Of a DNA stretch of 64,000 bases, positions 54,196 through 62,361 are shown piece after piece (position 1 is the first letter of the stretch; every line of letters starts with the position of its first letter). A program made the translations under genes and the position numbers. This DNA comes from a bacterium (GTDB lineage: Bacteria; Armatimonadota; Fimbriimonadia; Fimbriimonadales; Fimbriimonadaceae), in the NCBI GenBank assembly GCA_027483535.1, contig JAIXUN010000001.1, positions 227,432 through 291,431 on the forward strand, given 5' to 3'. The notes under the pieces were generated by a model. It saw only the letters and a list, made by a program, of their open reading frames with translations, was not told the DNA's origin and did no database searches.

Positions 54196-56975
54196 CCAAA
54201 TTCCTGATCGCCGCAATGGCCTCGCTAACCGTGACCGCTCCCTTTGGCGGGAACCAGTTCGACACCGGAGAATCGAAGGACTCTGCCCGAGCGACCCCAT
54301 ACAACTTCGCGTTTGAACTCGAGGCGGATCGCCTTCCCTTGCTGAAGACCGCCGGAAAGCGAGTGCTCATCAAAGGCGCCAAAGTCTTCACCGTCACCAA
54401 GGGCACCCTTCCAACGGCCGATGTCCTGATCGACGAAAAGGGCAAGATCGCTAAGGTGGGTCAAAACCTCACCGCCGGAGCGGATGCGGTTGTCATCGAC
54501 GGAAAAGGAAAGGTCCTTACGCCGGGTCTGGTCGATGGTCACATCCACCGGGGCTCCGATGCCACCAACGAAGGTTCCGACTCGATCACGGGTGAAGTTC
54601 GAATTGAAGACGTCTTGAACCCGAACCTCAGCAACGTTTGGGGTTCGCTTGCAGCCGGAGAAACCACCGGAATGCTGCTCCACGGAAGCGCGAACGCCAT
54701 TGGCGGTCAAAGCACGGTCATCAAGCTGAAGTACGGCAAGAAGCCCGCCGACATGCCGATTCCCGACGCGCCGCGCATGATCAAGTTTGCGCTTGGTGAG
54801 AACGTGACCCGGTCCCAAAGTGGAACGGGCACCCGATTCCCGCGCACTCGCATGGGTGTTCAAGCCCTGTATCGCCGAGCCTTCACCGAGGCAAAGGAAT
54901 ACATGAAGGATTGGGAGGCCTACGAGAAGGGTCAGACGAAGGTCAAGCCCCGTCGAGACCTTCGATTGGAGACCCTTTCCGACATTCTCAGAAGGCGCAT
55001 TTGGGTTCAGTGCCACAGCTATCGGGCGGATGAAATGCTGATGATGGTCCGACTGAGCCAGGAGTTTGGATTCAAGCTTGGCAACCTCCAACACGGATTG
55101 GAGATGTACAAGATCGCTCCTGAAATGGCGAAAGCCGGAGTCTCGGGAAGCATCTTCGCCGACAACTGGAGCTTCAAGCTCGAAGGATACGACGGCATTC
55201 CGTACAACGCTTCCATCGCTACCCGAGCCGGAGTCAACGTATCGGTCAACACCGACGGTACCAACGGCGTGCCAAGCATCATTATCGATGCCGCGAAGTC
55301 GATGCGCTACGGTGGTCTTTCTGAGGACGAATGCCTTCGAATGCTCACGATCAACCCCGCCAAGTCGCTTGGGATCGCTCACCGAGTGGGCAGCATCGAG
55401 GTTGGGAAGGACGCCGACCTCGTTCTTTGGGACGGTCACCCTCTCAGCGTTTACAGCAAGGTGCAGATGACCATGATCGAAGGCGAGGTCTTCTTCCAAC
55501 GACGAGATAAGTTCAAGGTCGATGGGATGAAATCGCCCCGGTCGGTGAACCTTCCTTTGAACCAGAAGCGCGGACCGCTCGCGGTTCCGGACAACCAAAG
55601 GGCGTACCTGGTTCAAGGCGCAAAGATCGTTCGAGTGAGCAAGCCGACCATCACTGGCGACGTTCTGATCCAAGGCGAAAAGATTGTAGCGATTGGTCAG
55701 GGTCTCAAGCCGAACGGCGCTTTCGTCATCAACGGGAAGGGGCTAAGCGTCTATCCAGGATTCTTTGACACGGGGAACTCACTCGGCCTTGCCGAAATCA
55801 GCCCGGTGAGCGAATCCATCGATACAACCGAGATCGGCGGCGACCAGCCGGATCTCATCGCATCGACGGCGATGCAAATGCAATCGGAGCAATTCCCGGT
55901 CACGCGATTCGGTGGTGTGTTGGTTTCTATGGTGAGGCCATCCGGCGCAACCATTCCCGGTCAGGCTTCTTTGGTACACAATCAGGGATGGACGACCGAG
56001 GACATGCGCCTTGGGCCGGACTATCTGATGGTCAACTTTGCGGGCGGTTCGGGACCGGCTAACTCGGCGGACAACTGCTGTATCGATCTCGGCGGCGGGT
56101 TTGACCCTCGCGATGGATCGGTGGTGTTCGGTGACTTCCAGCGGTTCTTCCACGGTCAGCAGCACAAGTACGAGAACATCGGATCCGGCGAGGGTCACGA
56201 CCACGATCACGATGGATCGCCCGATCCGAGCGAGCCGATGAGCTTTGCGATGACCTCCCGTGCCGTGGCTCAAAGCAGCAGCGAAATGGACAAGATGGTC
56301 GAAAAGACCATGGAGTACAAGAAGCAGCGTGCTCAAGTTCCTCCGGCAGTGAAGATCGACCTTAAACAAGAGGCGCTGATTCCTTACTTTGAGGGCAAGA
56401 AGCCGATCGTGCTTCGGGTTCGATCTCGCGCCGCCATTCGAGGAGCGGTCGCATGGGCGAAGAAGAACAAGCTCAAGGTCGTCCTGGCGGGTGCTCCGGA
56501 CGCATGGAAGGAAGCGGACCTGCTGAAGAAAGAGAAGATTCCGGTGCTGATCAACCCGGCCGGGAAATCGACCCTCTTCGCAAACGCCCCGACCAACCCG
56601 TGGGACCCGTACGACACCCCGTTCGCAACTCCCGGTCTTCTCGAGAGGGCGGGCGTGAAGTTCGCCTTCCAAAGCGAAGATAACTCGGGAGCTTTCACGC
56701 TGCCGGTTCGAGTTGGACAGTCGTGCGCTTACGGTCTCAGCCAAGACCGAGCGGTTCGAGCGTTAACGCTCGATGCGGCGGAGATCATGGGCGTTGCAGA
56801 TCGGCTCGGCAGCGTTGATCCGGGCAAACTAGCCACGGTGGTCATCACTGATGGTGATCCGTTTGAACTCACGACCAACATCATCGGCGGCTTCGTGAAG
56901 GGTCGACCGCTGAACCTAGAAAACAGGTTCACAAGGCTCCGCGACCAGTGGTCGAAGCGCCTGGCGACCAAGTAA
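54192..56975 (+). CDS. Secreted protein with two tandem amidohydrolase modules, one active-looking
   Basis: The 927-residue protein has an N-terminal signal-like segment (about 15 residues), then two amidohydrolase modules. Module one (about 55-450) keeps HxH at H117/H119 (DGHIHRG), and CHSYRADE and NTDGTNG occur later as possible ligands. Module two (about 470-927) has YPGFFDTGNSLG in place of HxH and contains a His/Asp run (GHDHDHDGSPDP, near residue 665). The first can be a zinc hydrolase, and the second is probably a structural or partner domain. It overlaps the single-module gene by 4 bp. Substrate is unknown (N-acyl amino acid, peptide or imidazole types in relatives). Confidence 0.85.
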   Translation: MTKFLIAAMASLTVTAPFGGNQFDTGESKDSARATPYNFAFELEADRLPLLKTAGKRVLIKGAKVFTVTKGTLPTADVLIDEKGKIAKVGQNLTAGADAVVIDGKGKVLTPGLVDGHIHRGSDATNEGSDSITGEVRIEDVLNPNLSNVWGSLAAGETTGMLLHGSANAIGGQSTVIKLKYGKKPADMPIPDAPRMIKFALGENVTRSQSGTGTRFPRTRMGVQALYRRAFTEAKEYMKDWEAYEKGQTKVKPRRDLRLETLSDILRRRIWVQCHSYRADEMLMMVRLSQEFGFKLGNLQHGLEMYKIAPEMAKAGVSGSIFADNWSFKLEGYDGIPYNASIATRAGVNVSVNTDGTNGVPSIIIDAAKSMRYGGLSEDECLRMLTINPAKSLGIAHRVGSIEVGKDADLVLWDGHPLSVYSKVQMTMIEGEVFFQRRDKFKVDGMKSPRSVNLPLNQKRGPLAVPDNQRAYLVQGAKIVRVSKPTITGDVLIQGEKIVAIGQGLKPNGAFVINGKGLSVYPGFFDTGNSLGLAEISPVSESIDTTEIGGDQPDLIASTAMQMQSEQFPVTRFGGVLVSMVRPSGATIPGQASLVHNQGWTTEDMRLGPDYLMVNFAGGSGPANSADNCCIDLGGGFDPRDGSVVFGDFQRFFHGQQHKYENIGSGEGHDHDHDGSPDPSEPMSFAMTSRAVAQSSSEMDKMVEKTMEYKKQRAQVPPAVKIDLKQEALIPYFEGKKPIVLRVRSRAAIRGAVAWAKKNKLKVVLAGAPDAWKEADLLKKEKIPVLINPAGKSTLFANAPTNPWDPYDTPFATPGLLERAGVKFAFQSEDNSGAFTLPVRVGQSCAYGLSQDRAVRALTLDAAEIMGVADRLGSVDPGKLATVVITDGDPFELTTNIIGGFVKGRPLNLENRFTRLRDQWSKRLATK

Positions 56976-56979
56976 AACC

Positions 56980-56993
56980 CGCTCCCTCGAGCG
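56980..56993. terminator. Short bidirectional hairpin between amidohydrolase and glpX genes
   Basis: CGCTC-CCTC-GAGCG (56980-56993) is a 5-bp stem with TTTAGTT following on the plus strand and GGTTTTAC on the minus strand. It fills the 19-bp gap between convergent stops. Confidence 0.5.
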
Positions 56994-56994
56994 T

Positions 56995-57960
56995 TTAGTT
57001 ACAGGGTGGATGCCGAAGTTCCTCATCGAGGTGCTTCGTCTCCACCCTTCGAATTGTTCCTTGAGCCGATCGCATCACGATGGACTCGGTGATCGCAAAC
57101 CCCCGCCGGAATCGTACTCCTCGAAGGAGATTTCCATCGGTGACTCCCGTTGCGGCGAATACGACATGGCCCTCGGCCATCTCCGTCGTGACCATCACCC
57201 GATCGACATTGCCGCCCACCATGCGTTCGGCTCGCTCTCGTTGGTCGTCGTTGCTGAAGACGAGGCGGCCTTGCATCTCTCCTCCGTAACAGAGAGTTGC
57301 TGCAGCGGTAATGACCCCCTCGGGAGCGCCACCTGTTCCCATGAGGGCATCGACGCCGGATTCGGGATCCAGCGCGGCAATTGCGACGCTTAAGTCACCG
57401 TCGGAGATCAGCATCACCCTTGCTCCGGCTTCTCGAATCTGAGCAATCAAGCGGTCGTGACGTTCTCGGTCTAAGACTCCAACGGTCACTTCACCCACAT
57501 CTTTGCCAAGAGCCTTGGCCATTAGGTTGATGTTGATTCGAGGAGAGAGGGTGATATCCACTACCCCTCGGCACTCTCTGCCAACCACCAGCTTTTCCAT
57601 GTAGCAGTCCGGGGCGGCCATTAGTCTGCCCTGCCCTTCTACCGCCGCGGCGAGAACAGAAATGGCATTGGCAGTACCGTTCGAGCACAGGTTCGTCCCC
57701 TCCAAGGGGTCTACAGCGATACTAACTTTTGGGCCCACTCCGGTCCCAACTTTCTCTCCGATGTAGAGCATCGGAGCTTCGTCGCGCTCGCCTTCACCGA
57801 TGCAGATCACGCCATCGATCGCCATGTCGTTCAAGAACGACCTCATCGCGGTTGTGGCTGCTTCGTCGGCGGCGTCCTTATCGCCTTTTCCAACCCATCG
57901 GCTGCAAGCAAGGGCGGCCGATTCAGTGACACCTAAGTATTCGATTGTGGGAATCGTCAT
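56995..57960 (-). CDS. glpX: Class II fructose-1,6-bisphosphatase
   Basis: This 321-residue GlpX-type enzyme dephosphorylates fructose-1,6-bisphosphate in gluconeogenesis. IGEGERDEAPMLYIG (about 54-68) has the metal-binding Glu/Asp run, and IAVDPLEGTNLC (about 81-92) is the phosphatase signature. GTGGAPEGVITAAA is typical of GlpX. Length is normal. It converges with the amidohydrolase genes and is upstream of nothing else on its strand nearby, so it may be monocistronic. Confidence 0.95.
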   Translation of the reverse strand: MTIPTIEYLGVTESAALACSRWVGKGDKDAADEAATTAMRSFLNDMAIDGVICIGEGERDEAPMLYIGEKVGTGVGPKVSIAVDPLEGTNLCSNGTANAISVLAAAVEGQGRLMAAPDCYMEKLVVGRECRGVVDITLSPRININLMAKALGKDVGEVTVGVLDRERHDRLIAQIREAGARVMLISDGDLSVAIAALDPESGVDALMGTGGAPEGVITAAATLCYGGEMQGRLVFSNDDQRERAERMVGGNVDRVMVTTEMAEGHVVFAATGVTDGNLLRGVRFRRGFAITESIVMRSAQGTIRRVETKHLDEELRHPPCN

Positions 57961-58103
57961 TGTTTGAAACTCCTTCGTTTCGCTTGTCGTGCGCTCGACT
58001 TTGAGCTAGCGACATCTGGATGGTACCAAACGCAACCTCCGTGCCAGCCCACAAGCTTGAAGGGTGCGAATACCGTTTCGCCCCGGGGCGAAAGATGAGT
58101 GGG

Positions 58104-58619
58104 CTACTCGCGAACGCGATCCATCTTGATCACTTCTTCTTGGGGTGCCCCGCTGTTCGAAACTCCCTTCAGAACCACGCGGATGGAATCGCCTTCCCGC
58201 TTGTAGTGGATCGACTGCGGAAACTTGTTGGTCGGATCGACCCACATCACCTCGTTCGGACCGATCTTGCCAAGCGAGAAGGTGTGAATCTTGTTCGGCA
58301 CCGTGACCGTGTAGTTGAGGGTCGAACCCGCCTGACTGAGGTCCATGAATTCCTTGAAGATGAGACGGTTGTTTTCGCCCGTAATGCGGCTGATTCCAAG
58401 GATGCATCCGCCGCCAGGCAGAGAAAACTCTTCTTCAATGGTGCCTCCGAACGCCTTGCCCTTCCACCGACCCTGAATCCAGCCAAGGTCCTCGATCTTT
58501 CCCGGAACGTCGGTCGCAGGTGCAATGGCAACGGGGCGACCATCGACTTTTTGCTCGGTGGGGACCTGAACGGCAAAGAGAAAGGCTAAGCCTAAGGCAG
58601 AAGCGGTGGAGGCGGTCAT
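58104..58619 (-). CDS. Secreted protein resembling DUF6265
   Basis: I take ATG 58619 (171 residues), giving a signal peptide (TASTASALGLAFLFAVQV). The body reads LGWIQGRWKGKAFGGTIEEE and GCILGISRITGENNRLIFKE, in the manner of DUF6265 lipocalin-like domains. Those proteins are predicted to be beta-barrel ligand binders in the periplasm. No catalytic residues are seen. It lies 144 bp upstream of glpX and 58 bp from the next MarR gene. Function unknown. Confidence 0.75.
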   Translation of the reverse strand: MTASTASALGLAFLFAVQVPTEQKVDGRPVAIAPATDVPGKIEDLGWIQGRWKGKAFGGTIEEEFSLPGGGCILGISRITGENNRLIFKEFMDLSQAGSTLNYTVTVPNKIHTFSLGKIGPNEVMWVDPTNKFPQSIHYKREGDSIRVVLKGVSNSGAPQEEVIKMDRVRE

Positions 58620-58676
58620 AGCCAAGGATACAGGGCGGTCACGAAGCGCGTTCCCGCAAGTTTTCGGCGATGGACT

Positions 58677-59129
58677 CTAGCAGGCTTCCGGAGCCAAGCT
58701 CTCGTGAATCTCAGCGGTGAGCTCGGCGAGGATGGTTTGCAGTTCGGCGAGTCGTTGGTTTGAGAGCTTGCCTAACACCCTTTCGCTCGCGACGTTGATC
58801 GCCTCGACCGCTTCGTCGTGCTTTTGTGTCCCAAGGACGGTTCGCTCGATGCGTATCTTGCGGCGATCGTTCTTGTCGAGGCTGCGCTCTACGTAGCCAA
58901 GCCGCTCTAGCTCACGAAGAATGTTGGAGATGGTGGGGAACGGGGCCCCGAGGCTCTTTGCAATGTCGTGCGGGTAAGGCATGATCTCGCACACCGCCAG
59001 TACCGCCATCGACTTTGGATTCAAACCGAGCGGTTCCAAGGCGTCTGAGGCTGACCCAAAGATCGCCTGTTGCGTCATCCACATCAATCGGACAAGGTCC
59101 CATCCTTGTGGTCGCACACTTCCACTCAT
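58677..59129 (-). CDS. MarR-family transcriptional regulator
   Basis: This 150-residue winged-helix regulator (ATG 59129; a GTG at 59138 is possible) has the helix-turn-helix FPTISNILRELERLGYVER (about 66-84), then DKNDRRKIRIERTVLG as wing. It is transcribed divergently from the epimerase gene, starting 82 bp away, so it is likely to repress or autoregulate through the AT-rich stretch between them (59179-59204). Ligand not known. Confidence 0.87.
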   Translation of the reverse strand: MSGSVRPQGWDLVRLMWMTQQAIFGSASDALEPLGLNPKSMAVLAVCEIMPYPHDIAKSLGAPFPTISNILRELERLGYVERSLDKNDRRKIRIERTVLGTQKHDEAVEAINVASERVLGKLSNQRLAELQTILAELTAEIHESLAPEAC

Positions 59130-59198
59130 TGAACTCACACTTTACCGCCCTCAGCGATTTTGCGATTCGGAACGCGAACATTTATTAATTCATTTCTG

Positions 59199-59204
59199 TA
59201 TAAT
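59199..59204 (+). promoter_or_regulatory. TATAAT -10 element directly upstream of the epimerase start
   Basis: TATAAT is at 59199-59204, with TG before it, and the ATG follows at 59211. Transcription would start at about the A of the ATG, giving a leaderless mRNA. No Shine-Dalgarno is present. An AT-rich stretch (59179-59198) covers the spacer. Confidence 0.6.
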
Positions 59205-59210
59205 TCCATT

Positions 59211-60209
59211 ATGAAACTATTCTTAACCGGTAGCACGGGTCTCTTGGGATTGAATCTGGTGGTCGAACTCCTGAATCGAGGTCACGAGTTGACTCTGTAC
59301 GTGAGGGACATCGATAGGGCCCGATCTTTGCTTCAACCGTTGATCGGTTCGGATAAGGTGAACGAGCTCCAGTTCGTAAAGGGAGACCTCGGAAACCTGG
59401 TGGAAGGTTCCCCCAATCTTTCAGGCTTCGATGGCGTCATCCACGCCGCCGCGCTGTTTTCGGACTATTACAGCAAAGGATCAGACTGGAATTCCTTCCA
59501 GAGAGACAACATCGATGCGACGTTGGGGTTTTTCCGAAGCGCTCAAAAGGCAGGAGTTCGAAGAGGGGTGTTCGTTTCGTCGGTGGGCGTGTTGAAGAAC
59601 CAGAGTGAAGAGCTTCTCGATCCGAACTCCATTCAGGATCTCTACCGACGTTCAAAGATCATTGGCGAGAAGGCGCTTCTGAGCGACCCGGTTTCTTCGA
59701 GCATGCAGATCACAGTGGTACGACCGGGCTGGATTTTTGGTCCCAACGACGTTGCGCCCACCACCACCGGAGCCATGGCGAAAGAGATGCTGGACAAGGG
59801 CTCGACGATGATGATGAAGGCGGATAAGGTCGCCATGGTAGACGCTCGCGACGTTGCCGTCCTGATCGCAAATGCGATTGAAATGGACCACGGCACCGAG
59901 ACGGTGAACGCCGTCGGGCATCATCTTTCGAGTTTCGAAGCCCTTGATCAGATCGCCTCACGTTTCCCAAAGGCGAAGGTGGTGGGCGCCCCGCTCGCGA
60001 TGGGCTTGTTCCTTGGATCCGTTTTCGAGATTCGAGCCAAGCTCTTTGGAATCAAGAATCCCATGCCCGTGGAAGGGATCAAGTTCATCGCCGGACCTCT
60101 CATCGTCGATAACCGGAAGTCGATCGAGAAGTACGGCGTTCAATATCGATCCTTTGACGAGACCGCACAGGACATCGTCGACTACTGGATGTCTCTCAAC
60201 CGCGAGTAA
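59211..60209 (+). CDS. NAD-dependent epimerase/dehydratase (extended SDR)
   Basis: I choose ATG 59211 (332 residues), where the Rossmann motif GSTGLLGLNL begins close to the N-terminus. A longer frame adds 17 non-conserved residues. DGVIHAAALFSDYYS and the YRRSK catalytic pair (Y-xxx-K) near residue 145 are standard. It resembles dihydroflavonol-4-reductase- and NAD-dependent epimerase-type SDRs that act on sugar or steroid substrates. It is divergent from a MarR gene, probably regulated by it, and has an intrinsic terminator after its stop. Confidence 0.87.
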   Translation: MKLFLTGSTGLLGLNLVVELLNRGHELTLYVRDIDRARSLLQPLIGSDKVNELQFVKGDLGNLVEGSPNLSGFDGVIHAAALFSDYYSKGSDWNSFQRDNIDATLGFFRSAQKAGVRRGVFVSSVGVLKNQSEELLDPNSIQDLYRRSKIIGEKALLSDPVSSSMQITVVRPGWIFGPNDVAPTTTGAMAKEMLDKGSTMMMKADKVAMVDARDVAVLIANAIEMDHGTETVNAVGHHLSSFEALDQIASRFPKAKVVGAPLAMGLFLGSVFEIRAKLFGIKNPMPVEGIKFIAGPLIVDNRKSIEKYGVQYRSFDETAQDIVDYWMSLNRE

Positions 60210-60240
60210 CAGAAGGCGAGAATCGCCGACTTTATCGAGA

Positions 60241-60276
60241 AAATCCCTCTGCGCGAAAGTGCAGGAGGGATTTTTC
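60241..60276 (+). terminator. Intrinsic terminator after the epimerase gene
   Basis: AAATCCCTCTGC (60241-60252) and GCAGGAGGGATTT (60261-60273) pair with one bulge, loop of eight, then TTC. It lies 31 bp past the stop. Confidence 0.8.
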
Positions 60277-60344
60277 ACTTTTTCAAAGGTTTCTTGTGCG
60301 ATTTTGAAGGGGCGCGGACATGAGGTGATGAAAGCGAGCAAAGA

Positions 60345-61559
60345 ATGGACTTCAAAACCGACCTGGAACTGTTGCGAGACTGGAAAGAGCAAGGGAGCGA
60401 ACCGGCATTTGCCGAAGTGGTTCGCCGCCACCAGTCGTTAGTGCTCGGTGTCTGCCGACGGTGGAGTCCCCAACTTGCAGAAGACTGCGCTCAAAAGACG
60501 TTTATCGTCTTGGCCCAGCGTAGCCCGGTTTCCAAAGAGAAATCGGGGTCGGTAGCGGGGTGGTTAGCCACCACCGCCAAGCAGATTTCTTCCGCCGAGA
60601 ATCGCTCGCGTTCAAGAGAGTTACGCCGCCAATCGCGTTGGTGGCAGGAAACCATGGACACGCAAGAATCGCACCGCGAGCCCGACCCGCTCCTGGTGGC
60701 CCGCATCGAAGGAGGACTCGAATCCTTAAGTTCCGAAGATCGAGAAGCGCTGCTTCTTCACTTCGCCGAAGATCGACCTTATTCGGTGCTCGCCGACCAC
60801 CTGGGGGTTAGCGAAAACACGGCCCGAATGCGCGTTCAGAGAGCCCTCGACAAACTTCAGCGCCGTCTCGGTCTCAGCGCCTCTGCGCTCACCGTCGGTC
60901 TGAAGGGGATCCCCGCTTCCTCCTCGGGAGCCGATTTCGTTGACCTCTGGACTTCTGCAGCCCTGAAAGCTCCTTCCCTATCACCGATCGGCGGCACGTT
61001 GCTCGGGATCACCCTCATGACAAGCACCCAAAAAATCATCGTCGCCGGTTCGGCCCTTGCCCTTGCTCTGTTCGCCGGTGTTGGCGGGAACGCCCTTGCC
61101 AATCAAAGCCGAAAGCCTGACCCAGCGAAGGATAGAGCCGAGGTTGCCAAGGTCTACAAGCCTCTAACCGGAAACTGGAAGGGCAAGCTCACGTACGCCG
61201 ACTTCAAAACGGGACGGTTGCAGAGTTTTCCGATCAACGTCACGCTGCTTGCCGACGCTACAACCCTCTTTGCGGAAATGAAGTTTTCGGACGCGCAGTA
61301 CAACAGCAAGGTGAGGCTCACCGTAAAGCCCTCTGATAAGGTTTTCCGGATAGAGGACGACACGGTAACGGACCTGCGCCTGATTTCGTATGGACCGGGG
61401 AAGGTACTCGCCGAGGGTGATTCCCTCATCAACAAGAAGAAAGAATTCATCCGGTTCACATTGGAGAATTCCGGATCGACGGCACTCGTCAAGCAGGAGC
61501 GTCGAACCCAGTCCGGCTGGAAACTGCTCAACAAATACGAACTGGAGCGAGCACGATGA
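60345..61559 (+). CDS. ECF sigma factor with C-terminal transmembrane and extracytoplasmic domain
   Basis: The 404-residue protein has sigma-70 region 2 (about 15-85; AEDCAQKTFIVLAQ), a linker, and region 4 (about 125-180; SVLADHLGVSENTARMRVQRALD, the -35-binding HTH). After a spacer comes a TM segment (about 226-250; QKIIVAGSALALALFAGVGG) and then a 150-residue extracytoplasmic beta-rich domain (LTGNWKGKLTYADFKTGRL). The protein therefore tethers sigma to the membrane and may sense outside signals. Related ECF factors with C-terminal extensions occur in Planctomycetes, Verrucomicrobia and Acidobacteria. It overlaps the pilin-like gene by 4 bp. Confidence 0.88.
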   Translation: MDFKTDLELLRDWKEQGSEPAFAEVVRRHQSLVLGVCRRWSPQLAEDCAQKTFIVLAQRSPVSKEKSGSVAGWLATTAKQISSAENRSRSRELRRQSRWWQETMDTQESHREPDPLLVARIEGGLESLSSEDREALLLHFAEDRPYSVLADHLGVSENTARMRVQRALDKLQRRLGLSASALTVGLKGIPASSSGADFVDLWTSAALKAPSLSPIGGTLLGITLMTSTQKIIVAGSALALALFAGVGGNALANQSRKPDPAKDRAEVAKVYKPLTGNWKGKLTYADFKTGRLQSFPINVTLLADATTLFAEMKFSDAQYNSKVRLTVKPSDKVFRIEDDTVTDLRLISYGPGKVLAEGDSLINKKKEFIRFTLENSGSTALVKQERRTQSGWKLLNKYELERAR

Positions 61560-62245
61560 AACGAGCGTTTACCCTTATCGAACTTTTGGTCGTGATTGCG
61601 ATCATCGCCATTCTCGCCGCTTTGCTCTTTCCCGTTTTCGCCTCCGCAAAGCGTGCCGCCAAGACCACCAAAACGGTCTCGAATCTGAGTCAGCTTGGTA
61701 AGGGCATCGCCCTGTACGCTCTCGACTCGGACGATCGCCCACCGATGGTTACTGAGGGTCGAAACGGGGTTGATCTTTACGATGGATGGGTTCGGAACCG
61801 CTCTTTCGAATCCTACGCCGCCGGGGTGTTCGAACCCCAAAACGGGAGCCTCTTCCCTTACGTGAAGTCGAAAGACATTTACCGATCCGAATTGGATCGA
61901 GATGCCCAGAAGAGTGGCAACTCCTTTGCCATGAACGGGTGTCTCAGCGAGTGGCCCCCCGCACCGCGACGAGTGATTTTGAAGCCTTTTACCGCCAACC
62001 AGAACCCCTCCCAAATGATGCTGCTAGCAGAGGAAACTCTCGGTGACGGAAGCGGCGGGGGTACGAACGATGGATTCTTCCACCCGCTAGTCGACGTTCT
62101 GGCCGAGAATCACGCGGGCAAAACCGCGATGGTCTTTGTGGACGGTCACGCGGGGACGGTTTTTGTCGAAGGCAATTATCCGAAATACGTCGACGCCTCA
62201 GAGACGCCGTGTTGGCCCTCCGATCCGTTTCTCACCGGAAACTAG
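61556..62245 (+). CDS. Prepilin-like protein with N-terminal methylation/cleavage motif
   Basis: This 229-residue protein begins KRAFTLIELLVVIAIIAILA, the type IV prepilin helix with cleavage before Phe and Glu at position 5. DUF1559-like layout follows (SNLSQLGKGIALYALDSDDRPPM), with a VDGHAGTVFVEGNY end close to the HxGG-type motif of these pseudopilins. It should be exported by a PilD-type peptidase and be a surface or secretion-system component. Its start overlaps the sigma factor stop by 4 bp, so the sigma factor probably controls it, or is controlled along with it. Confidence 0.87.
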   Translation: MKRAFTLIELLVVIAIIAILAALLFPVFASAKRAAKTTKTVSNLSQLGKGIALYALDSDDRPPMVTEGRNGVDLYDGWVRNRSFESYAAGVFEPQNGSLFPYVKSKDIYRSELDRDAQKSGNSFAMNGCLSEWPPAPRRVILKPFTANQNPSQMMLLAEETLGDGSGGGTNDGFFHPLVDVLAENHAGKTAMVFVDGHAGTVFVEGNYPKYVDASETPCWPSDPFLTGN

Positions 62246-62271
62246 ACCGGTCAGTGATCTGGGCGCGTTTT

Positions 62272-62304
62272 GAGACCGGCTTTCAGCGATATCCGGTCTC
62301 TTTG
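62272..62304 (+). terminator. Intrinsic terminator after the pilin-like gene
   Basis: GAGACCGG (62272-62279) and CCGGTCTC (62293-62300) make an 8-bp stem with a 13-nt loop, followed by TTTG. Confidence 0.7.
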
Positions 62305-62361
62305 CAGTTCTTGTCGACGTCGGCTTTTGTAGTCGAGGCCTATTCTTTGTAGACTAGGAGA

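Noticed and set aside
54225-55673. 482-codon open frame on the minus strand
   Set aside because: Antisense to the amidohydrolase gene, with no fold-like motif.
56911-56918. TGAACCTA inside the amidohydrolase gene
   Set aside because: Shows that the motif is not restricted to intergenic DNA, so it is not claimed as a regulon signal.
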